From Croceitalea rosinachiae (lineage in GTDB: Bacteria; Bacteroidota; Bacteroidia; Flavobacteriales; Flavobacteriaceae): DNA of 64,000 nucleotides. The notes beneath the pieces are model-generated. The model did not search any database, was not told where the DNA came from, and saw only the letters and a program-made list of their open reading frames with translations. The translations under genes and the position numbers were made by a program. The stretch spans positions 445,570 through 509,569 of the forward strand of contig NZ_JAVRHR010000003.1 in the NCBI RefSeq assembly GCF_031846445.1, in the 5' to 3' direction. Positions 43,448 to 51,007 of the stretch are shown piece after piece; position 1 is the stretch's first letter; every line of letters begins with the position of its first letter.

Positions 43448-44826
43448 AGACTGCTCAAAGTGAACAAGGTGCATTGAAAAGAATATTGGGCCTTCGCTCC
43501 TTGTTTGCCATTGCCGTGGGGGTTGTAGTTGCACAGGTAGTATTCATTAGTATCCTACAAGGCGTGGGGCTGGGAGGAAGTGACTTTTTTGTTGCGCTTC
43601 TTGTAGCATTTGTTCTGACGCTCTGTTATGTATTTACATTCTCTGAATTGGCACTCATGCTTCCCAAAGCCGGAAGCATTAGCGCTTACACGGAAGTAGC
43701 AGTAGGACATATGCCTGCTATTGTAGCTACGATTGCCGGATACCTGGCACCGGCAATTTTTGGTTTGCCTGCAGAATTATTTTTACTGGAAGCTGTTTTG
43801 GATTCTTTATTTCCGGGGTCGTTTACCCAAATAGGTTGGTTGATCATTTTAGTTTTGATGTTCTTGAATATTCTGGGCGTGGACTTTTTTGCTAAAGTTC
43901 AGAATTTGTTTGCCTATTTAATGATAGTCTCATTACTGGTAATTGGCATAGCCGGATTATCGCAAAGCGAACCCCAAGGCGGATCGGTAATGTCCATTTT
44001 GGAAGGGTTAAAAGATCTGGATATTGGCGTGCTGTCGCTTACTATGCTGGCACTATGGTCCTTTTTTGGATTGGAATTCGTCTGCCCGATGATAGAGGAG
44101 ACCAAAAACCCTAGCAGAAATATACCCCGCTCCATGATATTGGCCGCCGTGGTTTTGTTGGTGGTTTATGCTTTGGTTGCATTGGCGGGGTACTTGACTG
44201 TTCCTCAAACGGCCTTGTCCGAATCTGAGATTCCGCATGCCGTATTGGTAACCGCCCTTTTTGGTGAATCAGGAAAAATGATCCTTGCAGTTTTGGCTGT
44301 CACAGCCACCTGCAGTACCATCAATACAGTATTGGCAACCATTCCGCGCATGCTTTATGGTATGGGCCGTAACCAACAATTACCTACCCTGTTTACCCGC
44401 TTGCATCCTAAGACAAATACGCCTTGGTTGGCCATTGTATTTGTGGCTTCACTCATAATGATCCCAACAATACTGCTTGGTGGTCAAGATGATATCATAT
44501 TGACTTTGGTGATTTCTGCCGCTACTATTTGGCTGGTTGCCTATGTTATCTCACACATAAATCTTATTGTATTGCGTAAAAGGTATCCGGACTATAAGCG
44601 TCCGTTTAAAAGCCCCTGGTATCCTTTCCCTCAAATATTGGGAATTATAGGAATGGTCTATATGATCTTGAATAATTCACCTTCGCCAGAAATGACGCTA
44701 CAAGTATATATGAATGCTGGGCTTATGGTACTTATTGCCACCATCTACGCAGCCATATGGGTTAAGTTTAAAATGAAAAAAGATTGGTTTGAGCCCGAAC
44801 CTATTGAAAAAGCATTAAAGAGTTAG
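43444..44826 (+). CDS. APC-family amino acid permease
   Basis: The 460-residue protein has about 12 membrane helices and the APC fold: GLRSLFAIAVGVVVAQVVF at the N-terminus, the SELALMLPKAGSISAYTEVA segment and LWSFFGLEFVCPMIEET in helix 6. It probably moves an amino acid or amine across the inner membrane. It is coupled to the GNAT-like gene, so the pair might import and acetylate (or acetylate and export) one amine; that is inference. Confidence 0.9.
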   Translation: MKTAQSEQGALKRILGLRSLFAIAVGVVVAQVVFISILQGVGLGGSDFFVALLVAFVLTLCYVFTFSELALMLPKAGSISAYTEVAVGHMPAIVATIAGYLAPAIFGLPAELFLLEAVLDSLFPGSFTQIGWLIILVLMFLNILGVDFFAKVQNLFAYLMIVSLLVIGIAGLSQSEPQGGSVMSILEGLKDLDIGVLSLTMLALWSFFGLEFVCPMIEETKNPSRNIPRSMILAAVVLLVVYALVALAGYLTVPQTALSESEIPHAVLVTALFGESGKMILAVLAVTATCSTINTVLATIPRMLYGMGRNQQLPTLFTRLHPKTNTPWLAIVFVASLIMIPTILLGGQDDIILTLVISAATIWLVAYVISHINLIVLRKRYPDYKRPFKSPWYPFPQILGIIGMVYMILNNSPSPEMTLQVYMNAGLMVLIATIYAAIWVKFKMKKDWFEPEPIEKALKS

Positions 44827-45313
44827 AAAAGTAATTACACCTAAAAAGTGTACAAGAAACCGAAAAGCATAATTGTAGAGTCCATACTTCCTGTTTTACT
44901 CAAAAAAGTTTACTTCTTCATAAGCTAATTTTAGTATAACCTTGTGTAGAAAACAATTGGCAAAAGCCATATATGAGAACGCTTTACTACCAGTCTTTCC
45001 AGTCCCCTAAAACCAACATTTTTTGGGACTTATAGAAGGCAAAAAACATGATTGCTGCAATCAACTATACTTTTTGTTACATTGTCGAAATAGAATAACG
45101 CTATGAGTTATTTCCTGTTAGACAAGCAATGCATATTTAACTTCTGCCTCAAAATCAATCCTTAAACTTCTTTGAAGGATGTTGAAGGATGTTGAAGGAT
45201 TTCACTCGAATACCAAAATATTATTACATTTTCTTTTCAATAGTTCTTAAAATCGCATGACGCCCAACCTATAATGGGAGATGATACCTATCTTCTAGAA
45301 AGGCTGATCTGAA
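44827..45313. other. non-coding region before the putative oriT
   Basis: Nearly 490 bases without a gene. It contains three tandem copies of a 10-base unit (see 45171-45200). Confidence 0.5.
45171..45200. repeat. short tandem repeat, unit GTTGAAGGAT x3
   Basis: Three 10-base units, the first with T in place of G at its first base (TTTGAAGGAT). Such iterons upstream of mobilization genes may bind a protein, but three units are few. Confidence 0.6.
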
Positions 45314-45392
45314 TTCGCCCTTGGCGAAAATTCGGATTAGCAAGAGGGTAGCGCGCCAAGGCGACGCTACGGGGTTGATTTGCTTCGCAAAT
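45314..45392. other. putative origin of transfer: three stacked hairpins
   Basis: Three strong hairpins lie in 79 bases just upstream of the BfmA-like gene: TTCGCC-CTT-GGCGAA (45314-45328); GTAGCGCGCC-AA-GGCG-A-CGCTAC (45348-45370, one bulged base); ATTTGC-TTC-GCAAAT (45378-45392). This arrangement next to a mobilization gene is what an oriT looks like in Bacteroidota elements. The nick site cannot be placed by eye. Confidence 0.55.
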
Positions 45393-45441
45393 AGTTGATT
45401 ATTAGGAGGTTTTGGAGGTTTTTAAAAATGAAAAATAATTT

Positions 45442-45500
45442 AAAGTTTGTTGAAAAACGCTCCATATACCCCATGAACATTGAAAAAGTTTGTTGAAAAA
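45442..45500. repeat. 16-bp direct repeat before the mobilization gene
   Basis: AAAGTTTGTTGAAAAA occurs at 45442-45457 and again at 45485-45500, the second copy ending on the A of the gene's ATG. It may be a site where the encoded protein or a host factor binds and represses. Confidence 0.65.
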
Positions 45501-46072
45501 TGCGTGTAAAAGGTAAATATGAGTACAAATATCTCGCCTTGAACCTAAAGGCATCTGTCGTAAAACGGTTCCGTTCGTTTGCCAAAAAGATTTCAGGTTC
45601 ACAATCCGAGGCTTTGGAAAAAATGATTGATTTTTTTGAGTGGCACGGCTTCAAGCCCAATGACCGATTTGTGCCCAGTATCTTGGATGAGATACGCAAG
45701 AACCGCAAACGAACTGAGGCCAATATTGCCATACTCCGAGATATTGAGATTACCCAGACTAAACCCAACAATGCCATGCTCCTTTCCCTTTTTGGTGGAA
45801 GTTTAAAGGAAGAAAAGCCGATAAGGAGAGAAAAGAAACTTTTGAAAAAAGAATTTGATAAGGATTTCGGAGAAATGGAAATCACAGTGCCCAAAATCCG
45901 TTATGAACGATTGGCTGACAAACTGAGCCTTACCGTTAGGGATTTTCAATATGTCTTGGACAATGCCAAGATGATAAAGAAAGGTTTTGGTAAGTCCTAC
46001 GTAAGACTGGAAATTACCGAAGAAGAACTCGAAAGATACAAGCGAGGTCTAAAAAATACCTTTAAAGGGTAA
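45500..46072 (+). CDS. BfmA/BtgA-like mobilization protein
   Basis: The 190-residue protein is highly basic and resembles the BfmA/BtgA family, which binds oriT and helps the relaxase in Bacteroidota mobilizable elements. The N-terminus (YLALNLKASVVKRFRSFAKK) looks like the ribbon-helix-helix fold, followed by MIDFFEWHGFKPNDRF and a coiled C-terminus. The usual relaxase partner does not follow; the 180 bases beyond hold no intact gene. The element is probably immobile by itself or moved by a helper. Confidence 0.75.
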   Translation: MRVKGKYEYKYLALNLKASVVKRFRSFAKKISGSQSEALEKMIDFFEWHGFKPNDRFVPSILDEIRKNRKRTEANIAILRDIEITQTKPNNAMLLSLFGGSLKEEKPIRREKKLLKKEFDKDFGEMEITVPKIRYERLADKLSLTVRDFQYVLDNAKMIKKGFGKSYVRLEITEEELERYKRGLKNTFKG

Positions 46073-46216
46073 CGACCAAGGTTTGAAACTTCGATTCAAG
46101 CCATACTAAGTAGTGCACCCTATCCGATTTTTGCTTTACGTTTATCTGTCGGAACACTACAAAAATCGAACAGGATCCTTGTGCAAAGTTCTGGGTAAGT
46201 ATTTGGGACTTGCAGC

Positions 46217-46233
46217 GCGAAACCTCGTTTCGC
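46217..46233. terminator. hairpin between mobilization gene and integrase
   Basis: GCGAAAC-CTC-GTTTCGC, a perfect seven-pair stem with a three-base loop in the gap where a relaxase gene would be expected. No T run follows on the plus strand, so termination is not sure. Confidence 0.4.
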
Positions 46234-46253
46234 TCGCTCATATTGTACCAAAA

Positions 46254-47477
46254 TCAAGAACCCAATTTGAATTTAGCCTTGACAACCTCCATATCTTTCA
46301 TCAATTTTTTATCAATCACCTTGGCATAGATCTGAGTTGTTTTCAATGATTGGTGCCCCAGCATTTTACTGACGGATTCAATTGGTACACCATTAGCTAA
46401 AGTTACAGTAGTGGCAAATGTGTGTCTTGCCAAGTGAAAGGTTAGGTTCTTTTGAATTTTACAAACTTTGGCAATTTCTTTCAAAAAGGCGTTGGTTTTT
46501 TGATTGCTGATTACGGGTAATAACAATCCATTCTCTTTGGTCAAAGGGTGGTCTTTGTATTTGGTTAAAATTTCTTCCGAAGTTGGGAGAAGGGGGACAA
46601 CACTTCGAGAATCAGTTTTTGAACGATTTATTTTAATCCATCGTTGCCCATCCATACCGATAACGATGTGATCTGATGATAATTTTTTGACATCTACATA
46701 GGCTAAACCAGTAAAGCATGAGAAAACAAAAATGTCTCTAATTTGTTCCAAGCGGGTTATATCGAACTCTTGTTCAATTAATGAGCGTAGTTCCAGTTCC
46801 GTTAGAATATCTCGCTCTACCTTTTTCCATTTTGCTTTCCAGTGATAAAAGGGGTCTTTATTCACCCAATTGTTTGCTACAGCTATCCTCATTATCTTTT
46901 TAAAGTTGACCACATATTTGGTAATGGTATTTTGATTACCAATTTTCCGAGTTTTTAAAAAATGATGAAAACGATTGATAAACTTTAAGTCCACATCTCT
47001 AATAAATAGGTCTTTCAGCTTATATTCTTTTTCCATAAAGTTTGCTAGATGATTTCTAGTACGAATATGTCTTCTGTATGCTCCATAGGAGTATTCTATA
47101 CCTAATAACTGTTCAATTTGAGTATTATGTTCGTCATAAACTTCTAGTAAGGTCTTGTGAACTGTCTCTGTGCCAATAATTTTATTCTTTATGGTTTCGG
47201 CTGAAAAAGGTTTCTTTTTGATTACCAATTTTGAATGAATGTTGTAGGCTTTGGCTTCCAATTCATCTAAATAGTGATTTAGAGCTTTAATCTTAGTATT
47301 AGAACCTTTTACCCTGCTTTTAATTGAACACCATTTTTCCAGTTTCACTTTTCTTTTTAGACTGAATTCAGCTCTTTTTGAGTTTACGGTAATTCTAAGA
47401 AAGATAGGTACTTCGCCTTGTTGGTTTATTCTAGCCTTGCGGATGTAGCATAAAATGGAGAAAGAATTTGTTTCCAT
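46254..47477 (-). CDS. tyrosine recombinase (integrase) of the island
   Basis: I start at the ATG at 47477 (407 residues); the frame to GTG 47564 crosses the arm-site inverted repeat. An N-terminal arm-binding region (FSILCYIRKARINQQGEVP) and a SAM-like core-binding domain (about 110-210) precede the catalytic domain. HLARHTFATT gives the HxxR pair, and LGHQSLKTTQIYAKV gives His and the Tyr nucleophile. The first catalytic Arg, normally in TGLR, is Ala here (CFTGLAYVDVKKL), as in many Bacteroidota recombinases; CTnDOT IntDOT also lacks this Arg. It lies against the intact tRNA-Lys. Confidence 0.92.
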   Translation of the reverse strand: METNSFSILCYIRKARINQQGEVPIFLRITVNSKRAEFSLKRKVKLEKWCSIKSRVKGSNTKIKALNHYLDELEAKAYNIHSKLVIKKKPFSAETIKNKIIGTETVHKTLLEVYDEHNTQIEQLLGIEYSYGAYRRHIRTRNHLANFMEKEYKLKDLFIRDVDLKFINRFHHFLKTRKIGNQNTITKYVVNFKKIMRIAVANNWVNKDPFYHWKAKWKKVERDILTELELRSLIEQEFDITRLEQIRDIFVFSCFTGLAYVDVKKLSSDHIVIGMDGQRWIKINRSKTDSRSVVPLLPTSEEILTKYKDHPLTKENGLLLPVISNQKTNAFLKEIAKVCKIQKNLTFHLARHTFATTVTLANGVPIESVSKMLGHQSLKTTQIYAKVIDKKLMKDMEVVKAKFKLGS

Positions 47478-47555
47478 AACAGTGATTTTACTGATTTTTA
47501 AAATGTTAAATTTTCTTTGTAAGAACTTGATAATCACAAATTTTAACAGCCTCGT

Positions 47556-47631
47556 GGTGTACACTTTTCGAATTCAACAAAGTGTACACCGATTTGTACA
47601 CCGCGAATAATGGCATTATTTGATATCAAAT
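47556..47631. repeat. right-end arm-type motifs upstream of the integrase
   Basis: GGTGTACACT (47556-47565) and its reverse complement AGTGTACACC (47581-47590) form an inverted repeat. GTACACC-N5-GTACACC (47584-47602) is related to 34825-34843, and the perfect palindrome ATTTGATATCAAAT (47618-47631) is related to 34786-34799. Confidence 0.6.
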
Positions 47632-47646
47632 GAAATCAGAAAAAAC

Positions 47647-47682
47647 AAAAAAGTCTGTAAATCAACGATTTACAGACTTTTT
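47647..47682 (-). terminator. strong terminator after the intact tRNA-Lys
   Basis: AAAAAGTCTGTAAATC, loop AAC, GATTTACAGACTTTTT. It is symmetric and could work in both directions. It lies inside the island, so the element supplied a new terminator for the tRNA gene it entered. Confidence 0.9.
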
Positions 47683-47703
47683 GAATAATTATGGACTCTT
47701 AAA

Positions 47704-47726
47704 AGTGACCTGACTGGGGCTCGAAC
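47704..47726 (-). repeat. right attachment site within tRNA-Lys
   Basis: Identical to 34750-34772 over 23 bases; beyond 47726 the sequence continues as the rest of the tRNA. Confidence 0.93.
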
Positions 47727-47778
47727 CCAGGACCCTCTCCTTAAAAGGGAGATGCTCTACCAACTGAGCTATCAGGTC
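47706..47778 (-). tRNA. tRNA-Lys (anticodon TTT)
   Basis: Minus strand, 73 bases, starting GACCTGATAGCTCAGTTGG. Acceptor stem GACCTGA/TCAGGTC; anticodon stem TCTCC/GGAGA around CTTTTAA (anticodon TTT); T arm with GGTTCGAGCC. CCA is not encoded. It is the target site of the island, and its 3' end has been restored by the element. Confidence 0.96.
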
Positions 47779-47888
47779 ATCTGCACTTTTTGCAAAAAAA
47801 TAATTGCCTTAAGCGGCTGCAAATATAATATCAAATATTAATTTATCAAGCTGATTTAGTAATAAATTTGTCTTTTTAAATTTATAAG

Positions 47889-48416
47889 ATGAGTAAGGGC
47901 TTGAAAATAGTGTTATTAGGTTATATGGCGAGTGGAAAATCTACTGTTGGCGAACTATTGTCCCAAAAATTAAATCTACCTTTTAAAGATCTTGATGATG
48001 AAATTGAACAGGTTGTTGGAATGTCAGTAGAACAAATTTTCGATAAAAAAGGAGAACTGTTTTTTAGAAAAAAAGAGACTGAAATACTAAAGCAAGTTAT
48101 GGGTAGTGAAGATGGATTTGTACTCGCATTGGGTGGTGGTACCCCATGTTATGCGAACAATATTGATATTGTTCATATAAATACCTCAAATACTTTTTAC
48201 TTAAAATTGACCATTGGCTCATTGGTAAGTCGTATATCAAGAGAAAAGGACAAGCGCCCTTTAGTTGCAAATATTATGGACCATGATTTACCAGAATTTG
48301 TAGGAAAACACATTTTCGAAAGAAATCAATTTTATTTGTTGGCGAAGCAAATAATTGATTGTAATCAAAAATCAGTTGAAGATATTGCCAAAGAAATTTC
48401 AAGAACTTTAATTTAA
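47889..48416 (+). CDS. aroK: shikimate kinase
   Basis: Phosphorylates shikimate in the route to chorismate. The 175-residue protein has the P-loop GYMASGKSTVGELL (near residue 13), the DLDDEIE substrate segment, LALGGGTPCY, and the R-rich lid (EKDKRP). The -7 box TAAATTTG lies at 47863-47870. Its 3' end overlaps the convergent phosphoribosyltransferase gene by nine bases. Confidence 0.95.
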   Translation: MSKGLKIVLLGYMASGKSTVGELLSQKLNLPFKDLDDEIEQVVGMSVEQIFDKKGELFFRKKETEILKQVMGSEDGFVLALGGGTPCYANNIDIVHINTSNTFYLKLTIGSLVSRISREKDKRPLVANIMDHDLPEFVGKHIFERNQFYLLAKQIIDCNQKSVEDIAKEISRTLI

Positions 48417-48905
48417 AAAGACAGCATCATTTTTAGCTTCAAAGACTACTCTTATATGCTCATTTAACGAAGTGGATAAAGAAATGCCCTTGAAATCTGC
48501 CTTAACAGGATATTTTTTATGATTTCTATTGACTAGAACAGCAGTTTTTAGTTGTTTTAAGGGTGTTCTTAAAAAATGGTGAACACCGTAAATAAGTGTT
48601 GTGCCAGAATTTAAAACATCATCTACAAGAATTACAGATTTATTTGCATAATCGTGTTCTTTTAAAGAAGTAAAAACACCGCTTTTTAATGGGTTTTGCT
48701 TGTCCATATGTACTTTGCATAGCGTAATTTGGGCATTAGTGATTTTACGAAGAATTGTACTTATTTTTTTTGCAAAATTTAATCCACCCCCTTCAATACC
48801 AGCTATTACAATTTCAGTCTCATCCACGTTGGCTTCGTAAATTTGATAGGCTATGCGCTTGGTTTTATGATGAATTTGCTCGTGTGTTAGAATCTGGCTT
48901 ACCAT
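48408..48905 (-). CDS. phosphoribosyltransferase (PyrR-like)
   Basis: The 165-residue type I phosphoribosyltransferase carries the PRPP motif VILVDDVLNSGTT and the IVIAGIEGGGLNFAK loop. It resembles PyrR (pyrimidine regulator / uracil phosphoribosyltransferase) in length and C-terminal VKADFKGISLSTSLNEH. Whether it regulates pyrimidine genes here is unknown. Confidence 0.85.
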   Translation of the reverse strand: MVSQILTHEQIHHKTKRIAYQIYEANVDETEIVIAGIEGGGLNFAKKISTILRKITNAQITLCKVHMDKQNPLKSGVFTSLKEHDYANKSVILVDDVLNSGTTLIYGVHHFLRTPLKQLKTAVLVNRNHKKYPVKADFKGISLSTSLNEHIRVVFEAKNDAVFLN

Positions 48906-48932
48906 AAGTCAATGATTTCAGTAAAGATAATA

Positions 48933-49304
48933 CTATTCTGATTCGTCTAAATAGTCATCAATATCGCGTCTATCTTTTTTTGTTGGGCGTCCTATTCCTT
49001 TTTTTCTGTAGTGGTCTTTAGCATGTTTTAAAAGCTCATCATGCTCAAAGGCTTCTTTTGGGGTAGTATCTTTTCGATATATGTCAACAAGTTTTGCACC
49101 AACTCGACTTGTCGGAATATCTAAAACAATTAATTGGTAATTAATTTGATTCTTCCTTACTACAATACCATCAGTTGGGTAAACTTCGCGAGAAGGTTTT
49201 ACTAGAGATCCATTGACTTTCACTTGTCCTTTTTTACAAGCTATTGTGGCAATATTTCTAGTTTTGAAGTAACGAACGCTCCAAAGATATTTGTCAATAC
49301 GCAT
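48933..49304 (-). CDS. S4-domain RNA-binding protein (HslR-like)
   Basis: The 123-residue protein begins MRIDKYLWSVRYFKTRNIA, the S4 fold seen in HslR (heat-shock protein 15), which rescues 50S subunits carrying stuck nascent chains. A basic tail (HYRKKGIGRPTKKDRR) follows. It is 27 bases from the phosphoribosyltransferase gene on the same strand and likely co-transcribed. Confidence 0.92.
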   Translation of the reverse strand: MRIDKYLWSVRYFKTRNIATIACKKGQVKVNGSLVKPSREVYPTDGIVVRKNQINYQLIVLDIPTSRVGAKLVDIYRKDTTPKEAFEHDELLKHAKDHYRKKGIGRPTKKDRRDIDDYLDESE

Positions 49305-49387
49305 TTAGTATGCAAATGTTTGTTAAGGTAATAAGCAAAAATAGTGGAAAATTGTATCTTGCGCGACTAAACAAAAAATGTTGCTAA

Positions 49388-50332
49388 ATGATTAGATATT
49401 TGATTGTTGTTTTCATGATAATAGTTTTTTGGTCATGTAATAATGATGATGGAATTAGCGCGGAGTTTGTGCCTCCAAGGTTGTTGAGCGAGGTTGCTCC
49501 AGAAGATGAAATGGAGATACAAGAATATTTGGATACCCATTTTTATAATTATGAAGAATTTGAAAACCCTCCGGCGGGTTTTGACTACAGGGTTGTAATA
49601 GATACCATTGCGGGCGAAAATGCAACAAAAACCCCTTTATCTCAATCAGATAAATTAAATTCAGAGGTTATTAATATTTCCTCAGCCGATTTTGGTTTGG
49701 ATGAAGATGAAGAAGATATACCACATACTTACTATTATTTGTTAGCTAGAGAAGGTGGTGGAGACTTTCCAACTATTGCAGATTCTACCTTTGTATCTTA
49801 TGATGGAACAAATTTGGACGGAAGCATATTTGACAGTGCTTTAGGTAGCGGTATATGGTTTGACTTACAAGGAACATTTACTATTCCTGGAGCAATTACG
49901 GGTTTTAAAGAAGGGATTTCAAAATTTAGGTCAGGGACGACGGTTATCGAAATGGAAGACGGTACTTTTACTATTGAAGATTTTGGATCAGGTCTGATTA
50001 TTATGCCCTCTGGTCTTGCTTATTTCAATGGTACACAGCCAGGCAGTTCATATGCTCCTATTATTTTTAACGTCAATCTCTTGGCAGTGGAAACTGCTGA
50101 TCATGATAGAGATGGCGTGCCGAGTATAGAAGAAGATAGGGATAACGATAAAAACCTTTTTAATGACGACACCGATGAGGATGGTATTCCTGATTATCTA
50201 GATTTCGACGATGATGGTGATAGTACATTTACGATTGACGAAATTACTGACGAGCAAGGTAACGTCATTATTCCATATCCGGATACTGATGGTGATGGCA
50301 CCCCAGATTATTTAGACCCGGATAATAGTTAA
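49388..50332 (+). CDS. FKBP-type peptidyl-prolyl isomerase-like lipoprotein with thrombospondin-3 tail
   Basis: A lipoprotein signal (FMIIVFWSC, Cys17) leads a 314-residue protein. Two FKBP-like stretches are visible (TFVSYDGTNLDGSIFDSA and the later SGLAYFNGTQPGSSYAPIIF). The last 80 residues are Asp-rich thrombospondin type 3 calcium-binding repeats (DHDRDGVPS, DTDEDGIPDYLDFDDDGD, DTDGDGTPDYLDPDNS). It probably sits on the outer membrane, perhaps near the gliding/secretion system FKBPs (inference). A terminator follows directly. Confidence 0.85.
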   Translation: MIRYLIVVFMIIVFWSCNNDDGISAEFVPPRLLSEVAPEDEMEIQEYLDTHFYNYEEFENPPAGFDYRVVIDTIAGENATKTPLSQSDKLNSEVINISSADFGLDEDEEDIPHTYYYLLAREGGGDFPTIADSTFVSYDGTNLDGSIFDSALGSGIWFDLQGTFTIPGAITGFKEGISKFRSGTTVIEMEDGTFTIEDFGSGLIIMPSGLAYFNGTQPGSSYAPIIFNVNLLAVETADHDRDGVPSIEEDRDNDKNLFNDDTDEDGIPDYLDFDDDGDSTFTIDEITDEQGNVIIPYPDTDGDGTPDYLDPDNS

Positions 50333-50358
50333 AAAAAGCCCCAAATTCGGGGCTTTTT
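50333..50358. terminator. terminator between FKBP and barrel genes
   Basis: AAAAAGCCCC, loop AAATTC, GGGGCTTTTT. Bidirectional. Confidence 0.94.
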
Positions 50359-50362
50359 AATT

Positions 50363-50950
50363 TTATAGTTTTAGAGAAAAGCTGAGTATGAGTTGATCAG
50401 GTCTTGTATCAACACGATCGCCATTTAAATTTGTAATATTTGAATTGATAAAACTCACTTCGTTTTCGCTAAAACCTCTTTCATACCTAAGGTCAATTCC
50501 GAACTTACCTAAGTTGACCCCAGCTCCTAGATTAAGCCCAACTGAAAAATCATTCTCAACATCATCAAAAGTAATTCCATCAAATTCAGTATCTAAAAGA
50601 TATTGAAAAGCTGGCCCTGCAAAAACATGTAGGGGTCCGATTATTTTTGTGCCAACTAGTACAGGAACATCTAATTTCTTGATTTTAAGATCACCTTCAT
50701 TATATCCAGAACTGGTGCTGGTATATACAATTTCAGGACGAATATATATTCGATTTCCTAATTTTCCATATACCCCGATGTGAAAACCAGCATTTCTATC
50801 CGGGTTTTCGAATGCGCTTTGAGCATCATCAAAATAATCTCCATTGCCATTGTAATTTAATCCAGCTTTGATACCAAAACCTGAACCTGCTTGCGAAAAA
50901 GCGGTAGTACTAAAAAGCACCATAACTAAAACTAGAAGTGTTTTTTTCAT
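50363..50950 (-). CDS. outer-membrane beta-barrel protein (PorT-like)
   Basis: The start is the ATG at 50950, which gives a clean signal peptide MKKTLLVLVMVLFSTTAFS; the longer frame to 51004 only adds residues before it. The 195-residue protein has FGIKAGLNYNGNGDYF and repeated barrel strands (VGLNLGAGVNLGKFGIDLRY), ending in a C-terminal aromatic-hydrophobic strand. Such small barrels are frequent in Bacteroidota; function is unknown. Confidence 0.88.
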   Translation of the reverse strand: MKKTLLVLVMVLFSTTAFSQAGSGFGIKAGLNYNGNGDYFDDAQSAFENPDRNAGFHIGVYGKLGNRIYIRPEIVYTSTSSGYNEGDLKIKKLDVPVLVGTKIIGPLHVFAGPAFQYLLDTEFDGITFDDVENDFSVGLNLGAGVNLGKFGIDLRYERGFSENEVSFINSNITNLNGDRVDTRPDQLILSFSLKL

Positions 50951-51007
50951 AATGTGTTTCGTTTTAATAGTTACGATGAAAAGAGGTATCAAAGACGATA
51001 CCAAAGA

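Larger units (their letters stand above)
34750..47726. mobile_element. tRNA-Lys integrated island, about 13 kb, with integrase and mobilization remnant
   Basis: A 23-bp direct repeat of the tRNA-Lys 3' end bounds the element. The tyrosine recombinase lies next to the intact tRNA, as in most tRNA-targeted islands. Inside are a BfmA-like mobilization gene with hairpins that could form oriT, three paralogous small genes, a DUF3419/GNAT-like pair, lipoproteins, a DUF6090 protein, a DinB-like protein and an amino-acid permease module. No relaxase, conjugation genes or replication gene was found. The gene density is low and long non-coding gaps are common. Confidence 0.9.

Noticed and set aside
35071..44948. 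A 14-base match (TATAACCTTGTGTA) at 35071 and 44935 in the island
   Set aside because: In AT-rich DNA of this length one such match can arise by chance, and the flanks do not match.
45171..45200. Tandem 10-base repeat considered as a CRISPR or origin iteron array
   Set aside because: Only three units with no spacers, no cas or rep gene nearby. Listed only as a simple repeat.
45367..45894. A 175-codon minus-strand frame opposite the BfmA-like gene
   Set aside because: It mirrors the real gene and crosses the hairpin region; the amino-acid pattern is typical of an antisense shadow.
46113..46349. A 78-codon plus-strand frame between the mobilization gene and the integrase
   Set aside because: It runs into the antisense of the integrase 3' end, begins with a weak start and shows no domain; I treat it as remnant sequence.
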